From positions 4,113,633 to 4,177,632 of the forward strand of contig NZ_CP061800.1 in NCBI RefSeq assembly GCF_017377395.1: 64,000 nucleotides of DNA. Reading direction: 5' to 3'. Positions 1-7,896 of the stretch are shown piece after piece. A program made the position numbers and the translations under genes. A model generated the notes under the pieces. It was not told the origin of the DNA and searched no databases. It saw only the letters and a program-made list of their open reading frames with translations. The DNA is from Desulfonema magnum. Its GTDB lineage: Bacteria > Desulfobacterota > Desulfobacteria > Desulfobacterales > 4be13. Numbering within the stretch: the first letter of the stretch is position 1; the number at the start of each line of letters is the position of its first letter.

Positions 1-2126
1 TAAGCACCGCCTGCCTTGAGTACACCCATAATCCCCGCGATCATCTCAAAAGACCGCTCTGCGCAAATGCCTACCAAAACTTCCGGTTCCACACCCAATG
101 AACCCAGATAATGCGCGATTTGGTTGGCCCGGGCATTCAGTTCTCCGTAACTCAGATGTTTATCCTCAAACACCACAGCCACGGCATCCGGATTTTGTTC
201 AGCGTGTGCTTCAAACAACTGATGGACACATTTGTCATCGGGATATTCTGTCCGGGTATCGTTCCATTCCACAAGTAACTGATGCCGCTCAGTTTCGGTC
301 AGCAGAGGCAACTGGGAAATGGCCTGATTCGGATTTGCCGTCACCCCCTCCGATAAGGTCTCAAAATGTCCTGCTGCACGGATAACACTAGCAGCGTCAA
401 ACAGCTCGGTATCATATTTAAATGTTCCGCTGAGTCCCGATTCCGTGTCCTCCAGTATCAGCGCCAAATCAAACGCTCCTGAGAGGCTTTCGATGTCTTC
501 AGAAATATCCCGCAAAGCAAATATTATCTGAGACAGGGAGGTCTGATCCTGTTGTAATATTTCTGCCAGTTTTTCAAAGGGCAGTTCCCTGTGATCATAG
601 GCATTCTGTGTTACTTCCCTGACCCGGTTCAGCAATTCCCGAACATCCGGATTTCCCGAAAGATCAACACGCAGAGCCAGCGTATTATTGGGAACAGGCA
701 TGGCAACCACAATGTCCTCTTGTCCGGTGTAACGAGAAAGAAGCGTCAAAAAGACTGTCATCAGCATCACAGACAGGGAAACATCTGAATCCTCGCTTAA
801 CTTTTTCAGCCGCATTGCCAGGTCAGGATGAAGGTGAAAATGCTCGGCAGCGTATCGGAAGGTTCGAACCGGAGGACGGGGCCGGTCCGCGGGAAGTTCC
901 AACAAAGCAGGGATGTTGGCCAACTGGGATTTCCAGTAATTGACATGTGGCTCCGGAAACTGCTCAAACGAAATATGCTCCTCTGTCAGACCCAGAAGTT
1001 CTGCAGCCACAAGCTTCATAATTTCATTGGTTCCGCCAAAGATCGGCATGAGCCGCACATCACGAAACCCCCTTGCTATGGGACATTTTTCCAACATGCC
1101 GAGATTAGCAAAAATATCCAGACACTGATCTGCCACCTGTTTGGCAATTTCAGTGGTTCGATACTTGGCCATGGATATTTCAGCGACCACATGCTTTCCT
1201 TCTGTGTAATCCGATATCACCTTATCCACAAAGGCTCTTGCCATTTTCACCTCGGTGGTCATTTCTACCAATGCAAACTGTACCGTCTGAGACGCTGAGA
1301 TCGGCATTCCGGAGACAATGGTCTGTTTGCAGTAGGTCATGGTCGTTTCCACAAACCGCTCTGCAGCGGCCACGGCCATCATGGCACAGATGAGTCGCTC
1401 CTGCGGGAGCTTTTCCATGAGCATGGCAAATCCCGTCCCTTTTTGTCCCAGACGGTTCTTTGCGGGGATGCAGCAGTCAGAGAAAAATAGTTCTGCCGTG
1501 TCCTGGCTGTGCCATCCCATCTTTTTAAACGGCTTTCCTTTTTTGATCCCGGGAGTGTCAGTTTCCACAACATAAAGAGATATGGGGAAATTTCTGTTTT
1601 CCACAGAAGAATCCCGGGCAGCCAGGATCACGAGATCAGCATTGATCCCATTGGAAACAAAGGTCTTTGACCCGGTGATGATCACCTCGTCCCCCTGTTC
1701 TGTCGCGGTGGTTGTCATTCCGGCAATATCGCTGCCCGCGTCCGGTTCGGTGATAGCGATGGCAGTGATGATATCACCGGAAACACATCCGGGGAGGTAT
1801 TTATTTCTGATCTCTTCAGACGCGTATTTCTCAATGTACGGGACCACAATATCGCTGTGGAGATTTGGAATCAGCCCGTACTGATTCGTTCTGGCCATCT
1901 CCTCGATGACGATCAGTGAATAAAAAAAATCACCTCCTGCCCCCCCGTATTTCGGAGAGAGGGAAGGACACAGAAATCCCCCCTGTCCCATCTTTTTCCA
2001 AACCTCTTTGGGGATAATCCCGTGTTTTTCCCACTCATCCGCATACGGAATCACCTCTTTTTCCAGAAAAATACGCAGTTGCTCCCGAAATTGGTTGTGT
2101 TCTTTTGTAATGTTATGAATTCCCAA
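1..2126 (-). CDS. Acyl-CoA dehydrogenase fused to truncated NRPS condensation and adenylation domains (3' end outside window)
   Basis: The frame stays open from a TTG start at 2124-2126 (AAGGA 7 nt upstream; an in-frame stop lies at 2151-2153) to the window edge, giving 708 residues so far. Residues 1-385 are an acyl-CoA dehydrogenase. The usual C-terminal EGT base is replaced by GGT (G364), but a Glu sits in LPQER (E243), the place used as base by long-chain and isovaleryl-CoA dehydrogenases. From Y397 (YWKSQL) the sequence is the C-terminal half of an NRPS condensation domain: the HHxxxDG half is absent and the region before the NTLALRVDLSGNP stretch is shortened. An adenylation domain begins near residue 640 (LSYGELN at 658-664, then VLKAGGA at the edge). 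Reading: a flavin dehydrogenase joined to an amino-acid-activating module, perhaps oxidising a carrier-bound substrate (inference). The condensation part is probably not catalytic. Confidence 0.85.
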   Translation of the reverse strand, partial: MGIHNITKEHNQFREQLRIFLEKEVIPYADEWEKHGIIPKEVWKKMGQGGFLCPSLSPKYGGAGGDFFYSLIVIEEMARTNQYGLIPNLHSDIVVPYIEKYASEEIRNKYLPGCVSGDIITAIAITEPDAGSDIAGMTTTATEQGDEVIITGSKTFVSNGINADLVILAARDSSVENRNFPISLYVVETDTPGIKKGKPFKKMGWHSQDTAELFFSDCCIPAKNRLGQKGTGFAMLMEKLPQERLICAMMAVAAAERFVETTMTYCKQTIVSGMPISASQTVQFALVEMTTEVKMARAFVDKVISDYTEGKHVVAEISMAKYRTTEIAKQVADQCLDIFANLGMLEKCPIARGFRDVRLMPIFGGTNEIMKLVAAELLGLTEEHISFEQFPEPHVNYWKSQLANIPALLELPADRPRPPVRTFRYAAEHFHLHPDLAMRLKKLSEDSDVSLSVMLMTVFLTLLSRYTGQEDIVVAMPVPNNTLALRVDLSGNPDVRELLNRVREVTQNAYDHRELPFEKLAEILQQDQTSLSQIIFALRDISEDIESLSGAFDLALILEDTESGLSGTFKYDTELFDAASVIRAAGHFETLSEGVTANPNQAISQLPLLTETERHQLLVEWNDTRTEYPDDKCVHQLFEAHAEQNPDAVAVVFEDKHLSYGELNARANQIAHYLGSLGVEPEVLVGICAERSFEMIAGIMGVLKAGGA

Positions 2127-2302
2127 AAGATTTTCCTTTTCTATGCGCTGTCAGGAAACAAGTGTTTCTGCAAACAATTTGAAAATATCTGTTATTTATG
2201 TTTTACAATTATAAGATAATTTATTTACTTTATGTTATAATTATCTGCTTATCAAGCAATTTTTTTTAAAAAAAATCTGAACATGGCACAAAAGCGGCAT
2301 AA

Positions 2303-2436
2303 TCACAGACCAATAATCTCAGGCGCGTGTAACTTCATCATTTCATTGGTTCTGCCGATGATTGACATGACCCGTGAATCATGCTGTTCTCTGACAAGGG
2401 GGACATTTCTTAAGCATACCGAAACTTCCCTTTTTT
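2303..2436 (-). pseudogene. Remnant of an acyl-CoA dehydrogenase C-terminus
   Basis: Read on the minus strand this stretch matches the last 40 or so residues of the dehydrogenase domain encoded at 1-2126: GMLKKCP, then after a frame change SRVMSIIGRTNEMMKL and PEIIGL followed by a stop. The intact neighbour reads GMLEKCP, VRLMPIFGGTNEIMKL and AELLGL at the same places. The stop falls exactly where a free-standing dehydrogenase would end. It looks like the tail of a decayed stand-alone paralogue. Confidence 0.6.
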
Positions 2437-2443
2437 TCCTAAA

Positions 2444-2560
2444 ACTCGATGATCAGGTTTTTTGACCCGGTTCGGACAAAAAGCCTGTCATTCCTGCTTT
2501 CGCAGGCTTCGGCGTGAACTCAGTCGAACGGAATGACAGAAAAAAGTTTGATCATCGAGT
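2444..2560. repeat. Palindromic element with CTCGATGATCA arms
   Basis: The outer arms CTCGATGATCA...TTTTTT and its complement lie at 2445-2464 and 2541-2560, with an inner inverted pair CTGTCATTCC / GGAATGACAG. It looks like a small non-coding palindromic (MITE- or REP-like) element. Confidence 0.55.
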
Positions 2561-2660
2561 AAAAAAACACGCAGGACCTCCTGAAATCAGTTATGTTTTT
2601 CTGTGAATTGCAGAAGTTTCATCACCTTCCTTTTTTCCGTTTCTGACGGACAAAAACCGT

Positions 2661-2780
2661 CAGCAGATGGAAAATCCCCCGTTGAAGGGAATCGGTGGGA
2701 TTCCGAAGCTGGTTCACGCGAGCCCCCCCGCCCCCTCAGGGGAAAATCTGTTCCGGATTTTCCAAATTTTCCATCTGCTG
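2661..2780. repeat. Inverted repeat CAGCAGATGGAAAA
   Basis: A 14-nt sequence CAGCAGATGGAAAA at 2661-2674 returns as its exact reverse complement at 2767-2780, around a GC-rich centre. The rest of 2781-3047 shows no gene. Confidence 0.5.
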
Positions 2781-3047
2781 AATATTGTCAGGGAATTCGG
2801 AAAAAAGACATTGTTCCGATGACAATTTTTATTTGTCTTTGTACAGAAGGGAAACGGTAGCAGGCTGCCTCCGGATATTATTCCATATCCGAATGAAAAA
2901 TATTGTGAATCAGGAACAACCTGATGTTATCCACGAAAATCCCTAAGAACGCCTGGAAAATATATCTCCGCCTGCCTCGGCTGGGATAATGCGTTCTTTC
3001 TGGCTTCCTAAGTACCTGATCCCAGACTTCTGAATATGTCAGCGTTT

Positions 3048-3572
3048 TCACTCAAAGGTTGTTGAAACTTTAAGTATGGCATGATTCCAGCTTATGTCCT
3101 CAGCTTTTGACGATGAGAGATTCAGGAGGATCTGAGGTTTTCTGCCGGAAATGCCGACCCCCAGTGAGACCCCTCTGATTACAAGTTCCGGTATTCCGGT
3201 AATACTTAACACCTTGTTTGCCCTTGTGTAACGGATGACTGTATCCAGCTTTGACGCATCACCAATATAAATTACAGAAGGTTTTTCAGATGGCAAGTCG
3301 GAACTTTCACTCACAATCGCCAATTTTGACCTTCCGATTTTTTCCCCTATTATTGTTTTCATTTCTGCAGCAAAATGGGGATCCTCTATCACATGAATGG
3401 AAATATCACCTCCGTTATTTAGTCCTTCGTTAAAAGAGAGAAGCTTCACAAAAATTGCCGCCTGAATTTGTTCCGGAGCTTTTTGAATATCAGCGGCAAA
3501 TGCCGGGCACACTGACAGTAAGCATGTAATCGCTATAAAAAATTTATCCCATTTATTAAAAATTTTCTGCAT
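3048..3572 (-). CDS. YfiR-family (DUF4154) periplasmic protein
   Basis: About 174 residues. The start is set at the ATG at 3572, which has AGGAGG 6 nt upstream; the longer 191-residue reading lacks a ribosome site. A signal peptide is clear (hydrophobic IAITCLLSV, cleavage after AFA). The mature part has the DUF4154 pattern: a short strand near SIHVIEDPHF, VIYIGDAS in the middle, then VLSITGIPEL and a C-terminal segment with ILLNLSSS. Family members such as YfiR act in the periplasm and often repress a membrane diguanylate cyclase. No diguanylate cyclase gene is adjacent here, so the partner is unknown. Confidence 0.7.
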   Translation of the reverse strand: MQKIFNKWDKFFIAITCLLSVCPAFAADIQKAPEQIQAAIFVKLLSFNEGLNNGGDISIHVIEDPHFAAEMKTIIGEKIGRSKLAIVSESSDLPSEKPSVIYIGDASKLDTVIRYTRANKVLSITGIPELVIRGVSLGVGISGRKPQILLNLSSSKAEDISWNHAILKVSTTFE

Positions 3573-3645
3573 AGCACTCCTCCTTTTTTTGTTTGCCAAT
3601 GGAACCGTTAAAATCATAAACACCGGATCGAAAAATTTTTTTTTA

Positions 3646-3760
3646 CTGATTATAACGGATTTAGGGGAGGCTGGTAACGCCCCATGGGAGCGGCATGTTT
3701 TAGACCTGCTGCAAATACAGCGGGCTTAACCGCCCCTCCCCTAATTCCGTCATAATCAGG
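3646..3760. repeat. Palindromic repeat, ATAACGGATTTAGGGG family, copy 1
   Basis: Ends are CTGATTATAACGGATTTAGG and its near-perfect complement (CCTAATTCCGTCATAATCAG). Related copies lie at 3854-4157 and 60694-60826. MITE-like, non-coding. Confidence 0.7.
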
Positions 3761-3853
3761 TTATAATTAAAGATTATTAATTATAAATCAGCAAGTTACC
3801 AGAAATACATTAAATGTCAATAGCTAAATTTAATACTCATAAAAATCTGTTTC

Positions 3854-4157
3854 CTGAATATAACGGATTTAGGAGAAAGCCGGCAATGCTTCGCGGGGGC
3901 GGCATATTCGACCGATTGCTACAAATAAGTACCGGTGCGAAAGTTTTTTATATATCTTTTTTCTGCGAACGGCGGAGAAATCCGGGTTTTTCCTTCAGGG
4001 GCGGCGGATCATTCCGGGAAAAAACCCGGGTTTCTTCCCGGGCAAATATAAAAAACTTTTGTTCAGCTACTTATGTTCCTCCTGCGGTGCCCGGCGGAGG
4101 TCCGCGAACCTGCTGCTACAGATATGCCGCCCCTGCGGGGCTTTCCCGGCCTCCTGC
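3854..4157. repeat. ATAACGGATTTAGG-family element split by a nested palindrome
   Basis: The left arm starts ATAACGGATTTAGGAG and holds GGGCGGCATATT...TGCTACAAATA; the inverted right arm holds TGCTACAGATATGCCGCCC. Between them (3927-4072) sits a second palindrome with ends AAGTA...AAAGTTTTTTATAT and a core of GAAACCCGGG hairpins, like the one at 60491-60612. Confidence 0.6.
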
Positions 4158-4366
4158 TGACATTGACAGACACAATGAGTCTGAGAAAGAACCGGAGAGG
4201 CACGGGAATGTCGGAGAAATGGTTGAGAAGCGTATTTAGGAGTTAGAACCCGGCAGGACCGGAAGGCGCGTGTATAACCTGGAGGAGCGGTGTTCAGTCC
4301 GGGAAAGATGTCTGGCTGAAACAGCCGAAAGCAGAGAAGATGCTCCGGGGTTGTTTTAGAAGTTGC

Positions 4367-4613
4367 TTTGCGAAAAAGCATTTTTCGCACTCCGAATAAT
4401 ATAACTAACCGAGGCTGTTCCGAAAAAATCCGGAGTGCAAAAATTTTATTTTTGCATTTTTGCATCTTTGCATTTGCGAAAAAGCATTTTTCGCACTCCG
4501 GATAATATAACTAACCGAGGCTGTTCCGAAAAAATCCGGAGTGCAAAAATTTTATTTTTGCATCTTTGCATCTTTGCATTTGCGAAAAAGCATTTTTCGC
4601 ACTCCGGATAATA
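4367..4613. repeat. 106-bp direct tandem repeat, two units plus partial third
   Basis: The sequence TTTGCGAAAAAGCATTTTTC starts at 4367, 4473 and 4579, an exact 106-bp spacing. Each unit contains the near-palindrome TGCGAAAAAGCATTTTTCGC and an inverted GCACTCCG/CGGAGTGC pair followed by TTGCATCTTTGCA runs. No coding potential is evident in 4160-4758. Confidence 0.85.
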
Positions 4614-4758
4614 TACCGGAAAACCTGTTTATTTTTAAATCAACAGCATTGGGCATAAAAGAAGAGGAATTCCTGAGAATCCCCCTTTTTTTAAGAGGGA
4701 TTCCCATAATGCCGGAGGAAAGCGCGAAACTCGTCAGAATCAGACATTTCAGATATAT

Positions 4759-5562
4759 CTAAGCAGAAGTTTTATTCAGAAAAGCAAGCACTTGGGAGCA
4801 GGTATCAGGAGGGGCCACCAGGAGATGCTCATTGCTTTTTTGTCCTTCCAGGTATTCACCGATGACAAACTCGCTTCCGTCCATTTTATAGAATTTCCCC
4901 CCGGCAGCTTCAACAATGATCCATGCCGCCGCGAGGTCCTCGTAAGATTCGTTGGCAATCACAGCGGCCTCGGCACGGCCCATGGCAACATAACATATAT
5001 GAGCGGCAGTACATCCCATATTACGAATCTTACCTGAAAATCCGGAATTATAATGCCGGTGAAATCGTGAATAGGTAAGGAGAAGGCTTTCATCATTAAT
5101 ATTTTCCTGAGGTGAGACATTTATTTTCTCATTTCCCCGAAATGCATCATGCCCTGCCCGGGCATTAAAAAGATCACCAGTGGAAGGCATATAAAACATT
5201 CCGAAAACAGGCCAGAAATTATCAAACAGAGCCAGGGAAATTCCCCATATGGGAATGCCCGCCTGAAAATTGGCAACGCCGTCTAACGGATCATAAATCC
5301 ATAAATACCGCTTTCCTTCATGGGTGTAGTCTTTATCATCTTCCGGATCGTTCTGAAATATCTGGTGTTCAGGAAAATCAGCATGAAGCCGGGTCTTGAA
5401 AAATTCTGTCAGATCAACTTCGGCCTCCGTGATCAGTTCTTCATCAAATTTTACATGAGGCTTGCCTTTGCCATAATAAGAAATTGCTTTCTCACCTGAA
5501 CGGCGCATTACTTCCATTCCAAACTCAGTCAGCTCTTCTATCCTATGACCATCTAAAGCCAT
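4759..5562 (-). CDS. Inositol monophosphatase family protein
   Basis: 267 residues, the usual length for the family. The metal-binding motif WIYDPLDGVANF (residues ~88-99) and the second motif with YEDLAAAWIIVEAAGG near residue 210 are present, so this belongs to the Mg-dependent, Li-sensitive phosphatase superfamily that acts on inositol phosphates, PAP or fructose-1,6-bisphosphate. The first metal Glu (GEE motif) is not seen; the equivalent stretch reads IFQNDPEDD, where Asp or Glu may substitute. The start is the ATG after AAGGGGG. The gene stands alone; its substrate cannot be read from sequence. Confidence 0.8.
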   Translation of the reverse strand: MALDGHRIEELTEFGMEVMRRSGEKAISYYGKGKPHVKFDEELITEAEVDLTEFFKTRLHADFPEHQIFQNDPEDDKDYTHEGKRYLWIYDPLDGVANFQAGIPIWGISLALFDNFWPVFGMFYMPSTGDLFNARAGHDAFRGNEKINVSPQENINDESLLLTYSRFHRHYNSGFSGKIRNMGCTAAHICYVAMGRAEAAVIANESYEDLAAAWIIVEAAGGKFYKMDGSEFVIGEYLEGQKSNEHLLVAPPDTCSQVLAFLNKTSA

Positions 5563-6002
5563 TGTTCCCCCTTCTTACTTAGGGATTTCCCAAAAAATAA
5601 AATACCCGAAAATGTGGAAAAGTAGGGTGACCCACCCTACTTTTTTTGTATCAGGTATATTATTTATTTTGAGTTCCCTTATTAAAAAACAGTTATCATA
5701 GTCCTGCCGCCCTTCCGGCGCGTTGCACGGAAATAAGAGTATCAGAGAACTGCATTGTCTCACTTGAAATTATGAATTGAAGTTTTGGATTTTCAAAAAA
5801 TTCCATTAGATTTTATGTAGAACATTAAGTGAAACAATGCACTGATTAAATTGATTAAAATCAATTTAAAACCGATTCTTTGAAAAAATCAGGCTTGCTA
5901 AAAAGTGAATCCTGATCATATTAAATTAATTTTACATGAAAAATTCTTGTTTAACAATAAAAATAATATTATAATAAAAAATTTTAATCTTGGAAAGAAT
6001 CT
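5563..6002. other. Intergenic region with a short GTAGGGTG hairpin
   Basis: AT-rich spacer between divergently transcribed genes. A hairpin GTAGGGTG-ACC-CACCCTAC followed by T residues lies near 5622-5647; it resembles the REP-like family at 13771-13848 and could also stop transcription. Nothing else was recognised. Confidence 0.5.
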
Positions 6003-6605
6003 ATGGAAAAAAAAAATGAGCATATTGGTAATCAAAAAAGTAAGTTTCACACTGCTTTAAAAAAAACCTATGACAGATTGGTTAAAATCCGCGGTCAGCC
6101 TCGGGAGATTGCTTTGGGATTTGCTTTGGGAATTTTTATTGGGATGTCTCCCTCCATTGGCTTTCAAACTCCCATAGCTATTTTTTTTGCTTCACTTTTG
6201 AAGTGGAACAAAATTTCCGCGGCTGTAGGTGTCTGGATATCCAATCCCCTGACAGCACCTGTCATTTACGGCATCACTTATATTATCGGAGCGACTTTGC
6301 TTGGCATTAACAATACGAGCAAGCTGTCCGATGATTTTCAGCCGGCCGCTATTTTTGCGATGTTATCCAAAGGGCCTGAAATTATATGGGCCATGATCAT
6401 CGGGGGAGTCATTATCGGTTTGCCCCTCGCTGTTATGGCTTATTATTTTTGCTATTCGGCTGTCCAAAAGTATCAGGAAGATATCAAAAGAAAATTGGCA
6501 AAGCAGAAAGCAAAATTAGCGAAGCAGAAACAAAAACTGGCGAAAAAAAGGGAAGAGCGAAAACAGAAGAAGAAAAAAAAGAAAAAAAAAGATAAAGTGA
6601 CTTGA
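6003..6605 (+). CDS. DUF2062 membrane protein with lysine-rich tail
   Basis: 200 residues. The DUF2062 signature is clear: PREIALGFALGIFIGMSPS, then FQTPIAIFFASLL and WISNPLTAPVIYG, with about three to four membrane segments (residues ~38-60, 65-110, 125-155). The last 45 residues are almost all Lys, Gln, Glu and Arg, a highly charged cytoplasmic tail that may bind nucleic acid or phospholipid headgroups (inference). The family has no settled function. It lies just upstream of rpsT on the same strand. Confidence 0.8.
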   Translation: MEKKNEHIGNQKSKFHTALKKTYDRLVKIRGQPREIALGFALGIFIGMSPSIGFQTPIAIFFASLLKWNKISAAVGVWISNPLTAPVIYGITYIIGATLLGINNTSKLSDDFQPAAIFAMLSKGPEIIWAMIIGGVIIGLPLAVMAYYFCYSAVQKYQEDIKRKLAKQKAKLAKQKQKLAKKREERKQKKKKKKKKDKVT

Positions 6606-6673
6606 CGAATATTTATCAATTTTGTATTTATAAAAGTTTATAAAACTTAAAAATCAGAAAGGAGCTACAAAGT

Positions 6674-6940
6674 TTGGCAAATCATAAATCTGCATTAAAA
6701 CGCGCGCGACAGAACGAGGTCAGGCGCATTCGTAACAAGGCCTCAAAAACCAGAATAAAAAGTATTCTGAAAGATATTCAGACCGCTGTGGATGAGAAGT
6801 CTTCGGAAACTGCTACTGAACAACTCAATATTGCAAAGTCTGCAATTGACAGGGCCGCTAAGAAAGGGGTGATCCACAAAAGGTATGCTTCCCGAAAAAT
6901 CTCCCGCCTTTCCAAGCTTGTAAACAGGATTGCCGCCTAA
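6674..6940 (+). CDS. rpsT: 30S ribosomal protein S20
   Basis: 88 residues, normal for S20. It begins NHKSALKRARQ and ends KISRLSKLVNRIAA, the typical basic helical sequence that binds 16S rRNA. The start codon is TTG at 6674-6676 with AAAGGAG upstream. The upstream leader is AT-rich. A strong hairpin terminator follows directly. Confidence 0.97.
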   Translation: MANHKSALKRARQNEVRRIRNKASKTRIKSILKDIQTAVDEKSSETATEQLNIAKSAIDRAAKKGVIHKRYASRKISRLSKLVNRIAA

Positions 6941-6956
6941 GTTAGAAAAAAAATGG

Positions 6957-6992
6957 AAAAAACCAGGTTTTTTTAAAAAACCTGGTTTTTTT
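6957..6992. terminator. Bidirectional rho-independent terminator after rpsT
   Basis: Stem AAAAACCAGGTTTTTT / AAAAAACCTGGTTTTT with flanking A and T tracts on both sides, placed between rpsT (+) and lptE (-), so it can serve both. Confidence 0.85.
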
Positions 6993-7014
6993 CCCACCGA
7001 ACCCTGAACAAATA

Positions 7015-7608
7015 CTAAAAATCGCTTGTCAGATGATCATAAGCGGTCTCTGCTATTTTTTCTGATATCACTGAAATGGCCTGTTGCCTGTTATATTCTG
7101 TTGTCATCTTGTCAGGCATCACAATGTATGCTTCATGGGCCGAAATCTGTTTTGCTGACCAGATGACCTTGCCATCTGAACTGGTTAATTTCAAAGCAAC
7201 TACAACCTTAATCTGCCGCTCAAGGGCGGTATGTGATTCCCTGCGGGAAACAGTTTCTAGATTTACAGACTTAATTTCTCCCGCAAGAATCGCCTCGGCA
7301 CTGTCCCTTCCCGCTAAAACCAATTTCCCGCGTCTGGTGAATTCATCAATAAAATCATTTGCGAAAATTGTTTCCAGCCCGGTTTCAGCCGTTCGGTTTT
7401 CAAAGACGGTGATATAAACGCTCTTAATACCACCTGGAAAATTTCCTCCCCCTTCAAATTTGTAGCCGCAGGCTGAAAAAAATATACACAGAAAAAGAAG
7501 GAAACTTGAAACTTGAAACTTGGGTTTTGAAATTTGAAACTTGAAACTTGAAACTTGGGTTTTGAAATTTGCAATGTCAATAAAGTATTTCATTTCTCTG
7601 ATTTCCAA
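7015..7608 (-). CDS. lptE: LPS-assembly lipoprotein LptE
   Basis: 197 residues. A lipobox FFSAC-G follows the hydrophobic stretch FLLFLCIFF; the mature protein begins CGYKFEGGG, typical of LptE, which plugs the LptD outer-membrane pore that delivers lipopolysaccharide. The middle (VFENRTAETGLE, FTRRGKLVL) fits the family. The region before the signal peptide is abnormal: residues ~15-36 (SSFKFQ, KFQVSSF) are encoded by the AAACTTG heptad array on the opposite strand, so the n-region has been lengthened by repeat DNA or the true start lies inside the array. It lies downstream of leuS on the same strand, a common deltaproteobacterial order. Confidence 0.85.
   Translation of the reverse strand: MEIREMKYFIDIANFKTQVSSFKFQISKPKFQVSSFLLFLCIFFSACGYKFEGGGNFPGGIKSVYITVFENRTAETGLETIFANDFIDEFTRRGKLVLAGRDSAEAILAGEIKSVNLETVSRRESHTALERQIKVVVALKLTSSDGKVIWSAKQISAHEAYIVMPDKMTTEYNRQQAISVISEKIAETAYDHLTSDF
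7500..7571. repeat. Heptanucleotide repeat array (AAACTTG)n
   Basis: Period-7 array on the plus strand (GAAACTTGAAACTTG...) with a GGGTTTTGAAATTTG variant that appears twice. It overlaps the 5' codons of lptE, which is read on the other strand. Confidence 0.9.
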
Positions 7609-7739
7609 TTTGTAATCTATGGCTTATTACCAGCTGATGAAAAATTCACACTTGTTCTTGTTCCCACACCTCACGTCACTGGCCATTAAGTTAAAAATCA
7701 TCCGGGGTGGCAAAAACCGTTTCCGGCGAGGGCGCAAAA

Positions 7740-7860
7740 AATAATTTTCGCACTCCGGAAAGCTTAACTTAATGGCGGCGACGCTTCGCGTGGAAATGTC
7801 GTTCGGGACGCTTCGCGTCCTGAACGATGGGCAGAATCAGAACGTGAAGTATCCGCACCG
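7740..7860. repeat. Intergenic palindromes between lptE and leuS
   Basis: Holds TTTTCGCACTCCGGA (shared with the 106-bp repeats at 4367) and hairpins built on GACGCTTCGCGT and GGGACGCTTCGCGTCC, the latter shared with the 33255-33370 element. Confidence 0.5.

Positions 7861-7892
<32 letters not shown>

Positions 7893-7896
<4 letters not shown>

Noticed and set aside
2603..2860. 85-codon frame in the 2.1-3.0 kb gap
   Set aside because: Runs through a palindrome, has no ribosome site and no recognisable domain.
3814..4239. 141-codon frame in the nested palindromic elements
   Set aside because: Composed of the repeat arms; the encoded peptide changes with each copy of the element.
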